From positions 172,886 to 236,885 of the forward strand of contig NZ_CP020478.1 in the NCBI RefSeq assembly GCF_002080395.1: 64,000 bases of DNA, read 5' to 3'. This DNA is from Campylobacter helveticus. GTDB taxonomy: Bacteria > Campylobacterota > Campylobacteria > Campylobacterales > Campylobacteraceae. The first letter of the stretch is position 1. Each line of letters opens with the position of its first letter. The notes beneath the pieces are model-generated. The model was not told the origin of the DNA, did not search any database, and worked only from the letters and a program-made list of their open reading frames with translations. Below are positions 1 through 8,514 of this stretch, one piece after another. Made by a program: the position numbers and the translations under genes.

Positions 1-313
1 TTTCTCTTGCTTCTTGGAATTTTTTGACTTCAAATTCTTGGCGGTAAGAAATTTTTGCCTTTAAATCAATAATGTCAGGGACGATTAAATTATCCTTTGT
101 GAAAAGCACCTCCTCTTGCTTTGCGCCTTGCACCTCTATGCTTAACACTACGCTTTCAAAGCCCGTATCGGCAACTTTCTCTCTTTTGACTATGCTAAGT
201 TTTGCGTCTGGAAATTGTGCTTTAACACTGCTAGAGTAAAAGTCTAAAATTTCTTTATCACTCGCGGCAAAAAGGCTTAAACAAGCACTTGCTAATAATA
301 TAATTTTTTTCAT
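1..313 (-). CDS. DsbC-like thiol:disulfide interchange protein, N-terminal part
   Basis: About 104 codons are visible from an ATG at 313; the rest lies beyond the left edge. The first residues (MKKIILLASACLSLFA) form a signal peptide, so the product should be periplasmic. The following part resembles the N-terminal dimerisation domain of DsbC/DsbG-type isomerases. The catalytic thioredoxin domain with its CxxC would be off the window, so the enzymatic call rests on position and memory: in C. jejuni a DsbC-like gene (Cj1380) sits beside selB. An AAAGGA ribosome site precedes the ATG. Here it is separated from selB by a sugar-gene relic. Confidence 0.7.
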   Translation of the reverse strand, partial: MKKIILLASACLSLFAASDKEILDFYSSSVKAQFPDAKLSIVKREKVADTGFESVVLSIEVQGAKQEEVLFTKDNLIVPDIIDLKAKISYRQEFEVKKFQEARE

Positions 314-334
314 TTGTATCCTTTCGTTTTTGAC

Positions 335-340
335 ATTATA
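335..340 (-). promoter_or_regulatory. -10 box for the DsbC-like gene
   Basis: A perfect TATAAT on the minus strand lies 21 bases upstream of the ATG at 313. It gives the gene its own promoter, next to the 3' end of the glycosyltransferase relic (344). Confidence 0.5.
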
Positions 341-343
341 AGA

Positions 344-1325
344 TTAAAATTTTAACCTATCGAAAGCTTTTTTCAATTTGGTAAGAAAATTTTTTAAAGC
401 AAAACGATAAAATAAATTTTTAGCATATTTGTTAGGATTTGAGATGATTTTTTTAAGTTTTCTAAGCTCTCTATGCTTAAAAATTTCAAGTTTTAAATTT
501 TCATCTTTAAATTCTTTTGCAAAACGCTCTAAAAATTCTTTTTTAAATTTTTCATCGATTCGGTTTAAATTCCAACAGTAAGATCTAAATTTCTTATAGA
601 GGAGAATTTCTTTAAATTCCATTAAATTTCGGCTCCTTAAAAACTCCTCCATAAAATCATATTCGTCACATAAACAATAAACTTTTTCTTTGGAATTGCA
701 ACTTGAGCCCATATTATCCCGCCTATAATAGTAATAAGCTTTTTTATGGAAATAAATATTGCAAGCACTTATAATGGTAATAAACCAAAAGCCAAGATCC
801 TGATAAGAAGCCCCGGCGGATTCATGAAATTTTAGCTCCGATTTTTGTAAAAAATCGGAGCTAAACAGCCCCGGCTGATTCAAAATGCAAATCCTTGTGA
901 TAAAATCCCTCATCGTAAGCTATATTCTTATACTCAAATTCTCTTTTTTCTTTATCATAAAAATTATAAATATCACTTTTTAAAATATCAACATTTTTAT
1001 TTTTAGCTAAAGCGTAAAGCTCTTTATACATATCAAGGTCTATATAATCATCACTCTCCACTATCCCTATATACTCGCCACTTGCCGCCGCAATACCTAA
1101 ATTCATTTGATAGCCATAGCTTTTTTTATCACTGATGATGAGCTTTATCCGCTCGTCCTTAGCTTGATATTTTTTGATAAGCTCAAGTGTGCCGTCCGTA
1201 GAATTTGCATCAACACAGATGATTTCTATCTCTTTTAAGCTTTGATTGATGACGCTTTTAATACATTCATCATAATAATTAATTGAATTTAAAGAGGGGA
1301 TAATAACAGAAACTTTCACGCTCAT
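344..1325 (-). pseudogene. Frameshifted family 2 glycosyltransferase relic
   Basis: The 5' part (1325 down to 861) encodes the same 154 residues as the start of the intact glycosyltransferase at 11098, including IIPSLNS, DANSTDGT and the ESDDYID metal-binding motif. The 3' part (913 down to 344) carries the NQPGLFSS and ESAGASYQDLGFWF motifs in another frame. The break is a clean 71-bp deletion between two copies of a 20-bp repeat that are both still present at 11541 and 11612. Adding back 71 bases gives an open frame of 350 codons. After RRDN (about 713) the sequence is homologous to but clearly different from the intact gene, so this is another allele whose 5' two thirds were homogenised with the main locus. 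It is surely non-functional as a full enzyme. Confidence 0.9.
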
Positions 1326-1567
1326 TTTCCTAACTCACTTTCACAAAATTTCAAAGCGGATTTTACCACATCTTGCATATCATAGTAACGATATTCCCCA
1401 AGCCTCCCGCAAAAATGCACATTTTTTTCCGCCATTTCTTTCGTGTAACAATTCCCACCTGTATGCTCTCTTCTTTCAAGCACAAGGCATTTTTTACCTC
1501 TCTTACTCGCCTCATACGCAAAAATGCTCCCAAAAAGCCCCGCCCCAACTATCAAATAATCATACAT
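1322..1567 (-). pseudogene. glf: Internally deleted UDP-galactopyranose mutase relic
   Basis: This 81-codon frame joins the first 44 residues of Glf (FAD-binding GAGLFGS and ERREHTGGNCYTKE) directly to its last 34 (AEKNVHFCGRLGEYRYYD onward). About 285 codons are missing without loss of frame. Both ends are nearly identical to the intact glf at 13542. It keeps only the dinucleotide-binding loop and the C-terminal helix, so no mutase activity is expected. Its stop overlaps the ATG of the glycosyltransferase relic by four bases, preserving an ancestral glf-glycosyltransferase operon order. Confidence 0.9.
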
Positions 1568-1641
1568 TTAAATCCTTAAAAATTAAGCGAAATTCTACCA
1601 AAATTTTGTTTTTTTGAAATCAAAAAATTTCACAAAAAAAC

Positions 1642-3456
1642 TCATAATTTTACCAACTTTGTGTGAATAATATTTGATTTTAAAAAGCGTTTTTCGTCTT
1701 TTTTTATAATTCTTTCATCAAGGTCTAGGAATTCTAGGTAGGCTATGGCGTATTTTCTTGAAAAATTAAATTTATTTTTCATCGTTTGCACATCTAAGCT
1801 TGTATTTTTAAGTAAATTTAAAAGCTCTTCTTTAAAGTTTAAAAGCGTGGCTTTATCGATAAAAAGATTATGTGCTAAACGCACGACTAAGCCCTCTTTT
1901 GTGAGCTTTTTAAGCATAAAATCCCCGCTTTTTCTATCAAGCTCCAAACTTGCATAAAGATTATAAGGCGCTTCGACTTGTAGGGCTTGGGATTTGATTT
2001 TCTCATAAAGGGCGTTTTGATTATTTGCTTGTAATTTGTCAAATTCCACGCCTTTTTTAAAAAATATGCCCTCTTTAAAATCTAAAATTTGCATTTTTTC
2101 TAAAGCAAAAGCACAAAGCTCCTCACTCGCCCAAGCAATCCTTAACGCCAAAGAGTGTGCTGAAAGCATCGCATAAGGGTTTTTTTCTAAAATTTTATCA
2201 ATGTGCGTTTCAAGCAAATTGACACAGCTTAAATCATAAATGTTATAGTTTTTCGTATCGATAAACGCTTCTTTTAGCTCTTTTGCTAAATTTAGGGCTT
2301 GTTCGTGGCTAAGCTTAAATCTTTGATAGCTTGAAAGTAGCCCAAAGCCTTTTTTATGAGCGTTTTTAAGAAGCTTAAAGGCGTTTAGAAAGTCCTTGTG
2401 ATAAAGCAAAGTTAAAAGCTCGAGTTTTAGCTTTTTGCCAAGTGGCTCATTTACGGGGTTTAGCACCACTCCGCCGCCTTTTACACGCGAATTTTCAAGC
2501 AAGATAAATTTTTCATCAAAGCACAAAAATAGAGGCTTTTTAAAGCGAATTTGAGCAAAATACTGCCCTTTGTCAAGCTCTTTTAAGATGTGAATTTGGG
2601 CTTCAAGCTGTTTTGTGCCGACACAAAAGACATAGTTTTGATTAGCTAAATTTGGGGCTTTTATGTAAGCTTCGATTTGTAAAAAGGGCTTAAAAAAGCC
2701 TTTTTTACTTAGCAAAAAGCCCTTTTGTAAATCTTTATAATCACAATTTAAACTCAGTGCGACTCTGGCTGGGGCTTTGATTTTATCTAAATTTGAGTCG
2801 TGATTTTGGATATTTTTGACAAGCAGTTCTTTTTGCGTGTCAAGACAGATGATTTTTTCTTTTAAGGCGATTTCCCCCTCATTTAAAGAGCCTGTAACAA
2901 TAGTGCCTATGCCTTTTAGAGAAAAAACCCTATCGATATAAAAACGCAAAATTAAAGCCGTATCGCTGCTTTTTTCCTCAAGGCTAAAAAGATAGCTTTT
3001 AAGCGCCTCAATGCCTAAATTTGAATGCGTTGAAGTGTGAAAGACTTTTAAGGGGGTAAAGGAAAGTTCTTGTAAAATTTCTTGCGTTTTGCCCTCTATA
3101 TCCTCGCATAAATCGCACTTGCTAAGCACTAAAATGAGGTCTTTAACCCCCAAAAGCTCCAAAACGCTAAGATGTTCCAAGCTTTGTGCCTTTAAACCCT
3201 CGTTAATATCCACGACAAATAAACAAACGCTAAAAGCAAACGCCCCACTTATCATCGTTTTAAGCAAGTCTTTATGTCCGGGCGTGTCGATGAAAGAGAG
3301 CTTTTTACTTTCATTTTCTAGGCTTGAAAAGCTAAGGCTTAGGGTGATTTGCCTTTCTTTTTCTTCTTTCAGTGTGTCGCCCTCAAAGCCGTTAAGTGCT
3401 TTGATGAGCGAAGTTTTTCCGTGGTCGATGTGTCCTGCTGTGCCGATAATTAGCAT
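1642..3456 (-). CDS. selB: Selenocysteine-specific elongation factor SelB
   Basis: The 604-residue GTPase delivers Sec-tRNA to UGA codons marked by a SECIS element. The N-terminus has the EF-Tu-type G domain: G1 GHIDHGKTS, G3 DTPGHKD, and a variant G4 LSKCDL. Domains II-III follow, and the C-terminal third is the lysine-rich winged-helix region expected for SECIS binding. The ATG overlaps the selA stop (ATGCTAA), so the two are translationally coupled. In campylobacters the known client is formate dehydrogenase, which is not in this window. Confidence 0.95.
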   Translation of the reverse strand: MLIIGTAGHIDHGKTSLIKALNGFEGDTLKEEKERQITLSLSFSSLENESKKLSFIDTPGHKDLLKTMISGAFAFSVCLFVVDINEGLKAQSLEHLSVLELLGVKDLILVLSKCDLCEDIEGKTQEILQELSFTPLKVFHTSTHSNLGIEALKSYLFSLEEKSSDTALILRFYIDRVFSLKGIGTIVTGSLNEGEIALKEKIICLDTQKELLVKNIQNHDSNLDKIKAPARVALSLNCDYKDLQKGFLLSKKGFFKPFLQIEAYIKAPNLANQNYVFCVGTKQLEAQIHILKELDKGQYFAQIRFKKPLFLCFDEKFILLENSRVKGGGVVLNPVNEPLGKKLKLELLTLLYHKDFLNAFKLLKNAHKKGFGLLSSYQRFKLSHEQALNLAKELKEAFIDTKNYNIYDLSCVNLLETHIDKILEKNPYAMLSAHSLALRIAWASEELCAFALEKMQILDFKEGIFFKKGVEFDKLQANNQNALYEKIKSQALQVEAPYNLYASLELDRKSGDFMLKKLTKEGLVVRLAHNLFIDKATLLNFKEELLNLLKNTSLDVQTMKNKFNFSRKYAIAYLEFLDLDERIIKKDEKRFLKSNIIHTKLVKL

Positions 3457-4769
3457 AAATTCTCCATTTCGTTGATGATAGAAATGAGCGTGTCAAGCTC
3501 TTCTTCCCTAATGCTTCTAAAATCAAGCACTAAATTTTTATTTTCCACCCTTGCGATAATGCCTTTTTTTCTAAAGTTCTCTTGCATTTTAAGGGCATTT
3601 CCCTCAAAGGCTAAAACAAAGCTTTCAAGCGTTTTATCAGGCAGTGAGCCACCACCCACTAGGCTTTTGCTTGGTTTTAAAAGGCTTTTAAATTTAAGGG
3701 CTTTTTGCACCTTTAAAGCCTTTTGTTTGATGTGGGCTAAGTCATCGTTTAAAAGCTTTAAAGTGGGGATTTTGCCATAGTCTTTTTGCAAATACGCCTT
3801 TAAGCTTTCATTTAAAAAAACAAGGCTAAGTTTATCAATGCGAAGCATTCTTAAAAGCTGATTTTTTCTTAATTTTTCAATGAGTCTTTTTTTACCAAGT
3901 ATGATTCCAGCTTGTGCCGAGCCGAAGAGCTTATCACCGCTAAAGCTTAAGATGTCGCATTGCTTGATGAGCTTTTTGATTTCAGGTTCATTTAGGCTTA
4001 GATTACAAGGAAGTTTTCCGCACCACCCAGAGCCTAAATCATAATAGCTAATGAGCCTTTTTTTCTTCGCTAAAATTCCCAAATCTTTAATGCTTACTTC
4101 CTCACAAAAGCCCTTGAGTGCGAAATTTGATTTATGCGTTTTTAAAATGAGTGTGGTTTCTTTTGTGATGGCGTTTTCATAGTCTTTTAAATGCGTTTTG
4201 TTGCTTGTGCCAAGCTCGTTTAGTTTTACCCCTGCGGCTTTGATGACTTCTGGGATTCTAAAATTTCCGCCTATTTCGACTAATTCACCTCTTGAGCTTA
4301 ACACTTCTTTTCCAAAAGCTAGGGAATTTAGCACGAGAAAAACGGCGGCGGCGTTGTTATTGACTATCAAGGCGTCCTCGCACTCAAATAAAATTTTAAG
4401 CTTTTCAAGCACATTGTCATACCTTGAGCCTCTTTTGCCATTGTTTAAGTCAAATTCTAAATTCGTATAAGAGCAAAGGGCTTTTTCGCAAGCTTTAAAG
4501 CTTTCTTTATCAAAAATGCTTCTGCCTAAATTTGTGTGGATTACCACGCCTGTGGCGTTGATGAGGGGTTTGAAATCTTTCTTATAAAAGGCATTGAGTG
4601 CATTTGAGATTTTTAAAATTAAGTCGTGTTTGGTGGGAAATTCCTTGTTTTTTTTACAATCTTTAACGACTTTTTTAGCAAAATACGCCTTAACTAAGTG
4701 TGGATAATTTTGCAATCTTGTATCGTCAAGTAGGGTTTGAATTTGTGGGAAATTTTGTAAATTGTTCAT
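3450..4769 (-). CDS. selA: L-seryl-tRNA(Sec) selenium transferase SelA
   Basis: A PLP enzyme converting Ser-tRNA(Sec) to Sec-tRNA(Sec). Visible marks are the NATGVVIHTNLGRS segment near residue 65 and FSGDKLFGSAQAG around the PLP lysine. I start it at the internal ATG at 4769 (439 residues), because the upstream ATG at 4805 has no ribosome site and would add 12 residues with no family counterpart. It is the first gene of selA-selB and is divergent from the ferredoxin gene 58 bases away. Confidence 0.94.
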   Translation of the reverse strand: MNNLQNFPQIQTLLDDTRLQNYPHLVKAYFAKKVVKDCKKNKEFPTKHDLILKISNALNAFYKKDFKPLINATGVVIHTNLGRSIFDKESFKACEKALCSYTNLEFDLNNGKRGSRYDNVLEKLKILFECEDALIVNNNAAAVFLVLNSLAFGKEVLSSRGELVEIGGNFRIPEVIKAAGVKLNELGTSNKTHLKDYENAITKETTLILKTHKSNFALKGFCEEVSIKDLGILAKKKRLISYYDLGSGWCGKLPCNLSLNEPEIKKLIKQCDILSFSGDKLFGSAQAGIILGKKRLIEKLRKNQLLRMLRIDKLSLVFLNESLKAYLQKDYGKIPTLKLLNDDLAHIKQKALKVQKALKFKSLLKPSKSLVGGGSLPDKTLESFVLAFEGNALKMQENFRKKGIIARVENKNLVLDFRSIREEELDTLISIINEMENLC

Positions 4770-4827
4770 CTTAAGCCTTAAGAAAATATTTTTATATTCT
4801 AACATATAATTTTAAAAAGGAAAGAAA

Positions 4828-6480
4828 ATGCTAAATTACACTTACATCAAAAACGAATTAAACCAGCCCTTAGACGATACAATCATCATTTTAGAAAAGC
4901 CCACAGAAGAAGAGGTTTTAATCACAAACGATAAAGCACAAAAGGCTATCATTTACGCGCCTGAGATTAATTTTTACCTTAGAAATTCTAAGGATAGTGT
5001 TTTGGAAAAAAGCAAGGTCGTTTTAAAGCTCTATGAGATGAGGTTAAGTGCCTATGAAAATGGGCTTGACTTTGAAAATACTAAGAAAATTTCAAATCGC
5101 ATTTTAATCATCGCTAAGAAAGATGAAAAAAGAGAAAAGCTTTTAAAAGAGGCGGGTTTTAAGGTAATAGGGCTTGAGGAGAGTGAGGTTTTAAGCGTTT
5201 TTGGCAGTGCGGGGGAGCTTTGTGCGGTGCTTGAAAATGAAGAGGGGGAAGTGGAGCTTGAATTTGACATTTTGCTGTATGAAAATGAGGAAAGAAAGGA
5301 CTTTGTCAGGCAAAGTGGCTGTTATCATCTGGCAAATTTTAAGGACGAAGAAGAGCTTTTGAGCTTTTTAAAAAGTAAAATTCCACATTTTAATTTTAAG
5401 ACTTTCATTACTTATAATTCTAGCGTGTGTCAATACCACAAAAGACGCAGTGAGCATTGTGCTAAGTGTGCGGAAATCTGCCCTACAACGGCGATTTTAA
5501 AAGATGAAGAAGAAAGACAGCTGGAATTTTCTCAAATTGATTGCCTTGGCTGTGGGGGGTGCGTTAGCGTGTGTCCTAGCGGCTCACTTGATTATGCCCC
5601 GATGAATAGAGAAAGCTTTTTTAAAATGCTTGAATTTGTGGCGAGGAAAAAGCTTTGCATTATCCCTAAAAAAATGCCTTTAGAGGATTTAAATTTAAGC
5701 TTTAAGGGCGTTTTGCCTTTTATGATAGAGGGGGAAAAATGGCTTTCTAATTTGCATTTTTTAAGCTTACTTCAAGCTAGTGGGGCAAATCTTGTTTTTT
5801 ACACTGACTTTGTTTCGCGTGGCTCAAACGAGGCGATAAAGCTTTTAAATGCAGTCTTTGAGAGGAAATTCAACAAAAAAGCCGTTTTTATCGCACAAAA
5901 TGAAAAAGAGCTTGAACTTGCTTTAAATTCGCTCGAATTTATCGAGGATTTAAATTTTTCTTTTCACAATCACACCCTTACAAATAGGGAAAATTTCGCC
6001 GTGCGTTTGAAGCATTTGATACAAGATGAGAATTTGGGCGTAATCGAAAGTGGCGAGTGGCTTCGCTATGGGGACTTAAAGCTAAATACCACGACTTGCA
6101 CACTTTGCCTTTCTTGTGTGGGTGCTTGTAATGTTGGTGCTTTGGTAGCGGATACTAAAGAAAATGCCTTGAAATTTAATCCTAGCCTTTGCACGACTTG
6201 TGGGTATTGTGAGGTAAGCTGTGCGGAAAAAGATACTTTAAAGCTTGAGCGAAGTGGGCTAAGGCTTGAAAAAGCTTATTTTGACTTTCGCACTTTGGCT
6301 AAAGATGAGCTTTTTGCTTGTGTGGAGTGTGGGAAGGAATTTGCAACTAAAAAAGCGGTGGAAAAAATCGCCTCTTTGATGAGAGATAAATTCGCAAATG
6401 ATGAAGCCAAGCTTAAAAGCCTATATTGCTGTGCGGACTGCAAGGCTAAGGTGATGTTAGGGGCTATGATGAGGACTTAG
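4828..6480 (+). CDS. Multi-cluster 4Fe-4S ferredoxin-like protein
   Basis: A 550-residue protein with at least four cysteine clusters. Two lie near residues 200-255 (CAKCAEICP and CLGCGGCVSVCP) and two near 415-455 (CTLCLSCVGACN and CTTCGYCEVSC). A C-terminal CVECG...CCADC pair looks like an extra metal site. It resembles C. jejuni Cj1377c by position and content. No signal peptide is seen, so it is a cytoplasmic electron-transfer protein. Divergence from selA suggests a link to selenoenzyme (formate dehydrogenase) metabolism, which is inference. The ribosome site is AAGGAAAGAAA before the ATG. Confidence 0.85.
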   Translation: MLNYTYIKNELNQPLDDTIIILEKPTEEEVLITNDKAQKAIIYAPEINFYLRNSKDSVLEKSKVVLKLYEMRLSAYENGLDFENTKKISNRILIIAKKDEKREKLLKEAGFKVIGLEESEVLSVFGSAGELCAVLENEEGEVELEFDILLYENEERKDFVRQSGCYHLANFKDEEELLSFLKSKIPHFNFKTFITYNSSVCQYHKRRSEHCAKCAEICPTTAILKDEEERQLEFSQIDCLGCGGCVSVCPSGSLDYAPMNRESFFKMLEFVARKKLCIIPKKMPLEDLNLSFKGVLPFMIEGEKWLSNLHFLSLLQASGANLVFYTDFVSRGSNEAIKLLNAVFERKFNKKAVFIAQNEKELELALNSLEFIEDLNFSFHNHTLTNRENFAVRLKHLIQDENLGVIESGEWLRYGDLKLNTTTCTLCLSCVGACNVGALVADTKENALKFNPSLCTTCGYCEVSCAEKDTLKLERSGLRLEKAYFDFRTLAKDELFACVECGKEFATKKAVEKIASLMRDKFANDEAKLKSLYCCADCKAKVMLGAMMRT

Positions 6481-6686
6481 CGGAATTTTTCAAGCTCCTC
6501 TTCTATGCTTTGTTCTACCGTTAAAAGCTCTTCGTAATTTTTCTTATGTGTTTCTACTAATTCATCAAATTTAAAGCCTAGCATTACGATACGATAAAGG
6601 TTTGGCTTGTATTTTCTCCAATTATATAAAGTGCTAACATCAACACCCAGATGATATGCCATATCGCGTTTGCTTTTTTTTGCCAT
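6477..6686 (-). CDS. Small helix-turn-helix protein
   Basis: A 69-residue, highly charged protein. Residues 8-27 (DMAYHLGVDVSTLYNWRKY) form a typical helix-turn-helix. The middle (PNLYRIVMLGFKFDEL) continues the repressor-like bundle, and the tail is an acidic coiled-coil-like helix. AAGGTAGCTT precedes the ATG. It is divergent from the four-gene block starting at 6854 with 167 bases between, and its 3' end overlaps the ferredoxin gene by four bases. It may regulate itself and the divergent operon; only position supports this. Confidence 0.7.
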   Translation of the reverse strand: MAKKSKRDMAYHLGVDVSTLYNWRKYKPNLYRIVMLGFKFDELVETHKKNYEELLTVEQSIEEELEKFR

Positions 6687-6813
6687 AAGCTACCTTAAAT
6701 TTTAAATGCTTTGGGCTGATTTTACATAAAAAATTCTTTATCAAAAACACTTGAAATAATCAATGTTTTATTAAAAATATATTTAATATTTCAATATTTT
6801 ATAAGCTAAATTG

Positions 6814-6826
6814 TGGAACAATTCCA
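6814..6826. promoter_or_regulatory. Dyad TGGAA-CAA-TTCCA before the small operon
   Basis: A perfect 5-bp dyad around CAA lies 28 bases before the ATG at 6854, just downstream of a TATAAG-like -10 (about 6799-6804). That is where an operator overlapping the transcription start would sit. The rest of 6687-6853 is very AT-rich and has no other gene that I can see. Confidence 0.4.
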
Positions 6827-6853
6827 TTTCATTTTTTTAAGAAAGGAGTTTTT

Positions 6854-7147
6854 ATGCGGTTTCTTTTAATTTTAGCATTTTTGACGAGTGCTATTTTTGC
6901 TAATGGAAGTAAGGAATTTTTAAAGTCTTACGCAGATAATTGTGAGCAAGAGGCTGGCGGGATAGAATATAGGGAGTTTTGCATTTGTATGGCACAAAGT
7001 ATTTTAAATCGTTTGAGTGATGACGAAAAAGAATTGCTTGATGCAAGGGCTGTCACGCTAGGTAATGCCCCAAAAATTCAAAAATTGCAAACAAAAATTT
7101 TGCAATTGAGTTTCGATGAACAAGTTATTTATTCTTGTGCGGATTGA
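6854..7147 (+). CDS. Small secreted cysteine-containing protein
   Basis: The 97-residue product has a clear signal peptide (MRFLLILAFLTSAIFANG). The mature part has four cysteines (NCEQ, FCICM and a C near the C-terminus), enough for two disulfides in the periplasm. I recognise no family. AAGGAG precedes the ATG. It is first of four small genes reading the same way and probably forms an operon with the TM2 protein, the 87-residue protein and the lipoprotein. Confidence 0.65.
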   Translation: MRFLLILAFLTSAIFANGSKEFLKSYADNCEQEAGGIEYREFCICMAQSILNRLSDDEKELLDARAVTLGNAPKIQKLQTKILQLSFDEQVIYSCAD

Positions 7148-7170
7148 TATTTAATTTAAAAGGAGAAATT

Positions 7171-7608
7171 ATGGATTTTAATACGGTTTTAATGAGTATT
7201 AATGATAAATTGCCAAGAGATGGAGTAGCTTCTGTAGTATTAAAAGATAAGTTTGAAAAATTAAGTGAAGAAGGTCAAAAAAGTGCTATCACGCAACTAT
7301 CTGTTCTTAATCTTAAAAGTCCAGCTTTAGTATTTTGGGTAGGGACTTTTTTATTAGGTTCTTTTGGAGTTGGTCGTTTTATGATAGGCGATATGGTTTT
7401 GGGTTTTGTGCGTTTGGGACTTACGGTTTTAGATGTGGCGATCGGTATCTTTTACGCATCATCAATGAATGATTTTGTGGGTTTATTGTATGGATTATTG
7501 GCGGTTGCCAATTGGATTTGGTGGATTGTCGATATGTTTTTAGTGGGTAAAAAACTGCGTAAGAAAAATTACGAAAAAATCAGTGCTGTTTTTGACAATT
7601 TAAAATAA
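7171..7608 (+). CDS. TM2-domain membrane protein
   Basis: About 145 residues. The start is the ATG at 7171, preceded by AAAAGGAGAAATT; an upstream start at 7135 would run inside the previous gene. The first 45 residues are soluble. Then come two or three hydrophobic segments with the TM2 pattern: GSFGVGRFMIGD near residue 70, and WIWWIVDMFLVGKKLRKKN at the end. TM2 proteins are small inner-membrane proteins of unclear function. It sits between a secreted protein and an unknown small protein. Confidence 0.75.
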   Translation: MDFNTVLMSINDKLPRDGVASVVLKDKFEKLSEEGQKSAITQLSVLNLKSPALVFWVGTFLLGSFGVGRFMIGDMVLGFVRLGLTVLDVAIGIFYASSMNDFVGLLYGLLAVANWIWWIVDMFLVGKKLRKKNYEKISAVFDNLK

Positions 7609-7618
7609 AGGAGAAAAG

Positions 7619-7882
7619 ATGAATGAAAAATACGCACCTTTTGAATTAGAGCCTACTTTACTTTATGATAAGGATACTTATAAGATTGTTGCGGGAAAGT
7701 CATATGCTAATAAAGATGAAAAATTTGTAATTGGCTTAAAATCAAATGGTTTTCCTACAAATTCTTATCTTATATTTCCACCGCAGCTTAATTTGGATTT
7801 GTTAAGGAATCTTTTGGGTCAAGATGGGGCTAATAATAGTGAAGTGATTAAATTTATTAAAATAATAACGGACAAACAATGA
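7619..7882 (+). CDS. Hypothetical 87-residue protein
   Basis: No family recognised. It is soluble, has no signal peptide and no cysteines, and contains a proline-rich hydrophobic stretch (YLIFPPQLNLDLL) near residue 55. A strong AAAGGAGAAAAG site precedes the ATG, and its stop overlaps the start of the lipoprotein gene by four bases, so it is a real, coupled operon member. Confidence 0.6.
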   Translation: MNEKYAPFELEPTLLYDKDTYKIVAGKSYANKDEKFVIGLKSNGFPTNSYLIFPPQLNLDLLRNLLGQDGANNSEVIKFIKIITDKQ

Positions 7883-8412
7883 AAAATATTTTGTTGAGTT
7901 TGATGATGGCTTTATTATTTGCAGGGTGTTTTGATGCTAAACCAAAATGCGACGATGAGGATGTTCAACTTACATTAAAAAGCATTTTAGATGATGATGA
8001 GTGGGTTTATGTTGAATATGGACTAAGTGAGCAATCTTTAAAAGCATTGAGACTGAGCACTAACGGTATGGATATAAGAGATTTTGAAGCTATATTATCT
8101 ACCGATACGCTTGGAGTTTTAAAAGCTCATTTGAAACCTATGTTTGATTTAAAAGATTATGCTAATGAGGTGGTTTATACTTCTTTTAGTGGTTTTACAA
8201 CTCAAGATGGTAACAATAAAAAAACAAGTTTTTGTAGAGCTAACTTGAAATTAACCTATCCACAAATGCCAGATAATATGAGGAAAAATTATGCAAGAGG
8301 TGCTTTAAAAGGAATCATATTTGATGGAGGAGAATATGAAACTCAAATTTCATATAGTGCTCAGTTTAGTGATGATAAAAAACAAGTTTTTGTAGAACTT
8401 TTAGATCATTAG
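7879..8412 (+). CDS. Putative lipoprotein
   Basis: The 177-residue product has a lipoprotein signal with lipobox LFAGC at residues 14-18, so the mature protein should be lipid-anchored at Cys18. The mature part starts acidic (KCDDEDVQ), has two further cysteines (KC near residue 24, FCRANL near residue 115), and is otherwise a soluble domain with no motif I know. It is last in the four-gene block and overlaps the previous gene by ATGA. Confidence 0.65.
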   Translation: MKNILLSLMMALLFAGCFDAKPKCDDEDVQLTLKSILDDDEWVYVEYGLSEQSLKALRLSTNGMDIRDFEAILSTDTLGVLKAHLKPMFDLKDYANEVVYTSFSGFTTQDGNNKKTSFCRANLKLTYPQMPDNMRKNYARGALKGIIFDGGEYETQISYSAQFSDDKKQVFVELLDH

Positions 8413-8416
8413 TGTT

Positions 8417-8446
8417 TTGACAATGAAATTTCACTTTCATTGTCAA
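8417..8446 (+). terminator. Stem-loop after the small operon
   Basis: A perfect 12-bp inverted repeat (TTGACAATGAAA / TTTCATTGTCAA) with a 6-base loop starts five bases after the lipoprotein stop. There is no clean U-run after it, but its position fits termination of the 6854-8412 operon. Confidence 0.55.
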
Positions 8447-8484
8447 TCGAAATTTATACTTAATTAATTTCAAAACTTTTTCGC

Positions 8485-8490
8485 TACAAT
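8485..8490 (+). promoter_or_regulatory. -10 box for the ABC-F gene
   Basis: TACAAT following a T-rich stretch, 25 bases before the ATG at 8515. This fits the Campylobacter sigma-70 pattern. Confidence 0.4.
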
Positions 8491-8514
8491 ACTTCAAAAA
8501 TTCTAAGGAAAATT

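Noticed and set aside
1363..1579. Two further open frames over the glf relic (one per strand, about 60-70 codons)
   Set aside because: Both lie in wrong frames over sequence that is near-identical to glf and recur over the intact gene at 13536-13772; they are shadows.
4770..4805. ATG at 4805 as the selA start
   Set aside because: No ribosome site and 12 extra residues without family support; the ATG at 4769 fits the normal length.
1642..6480. A selenoprotein gene with in-frame UGA near selAB
   Set aside because: The ferredoxin-like frame is uninterrupted and I see no UGA-Sec candidate with a SECIS-like hairpin; formate dehydrogenase is not in the window.
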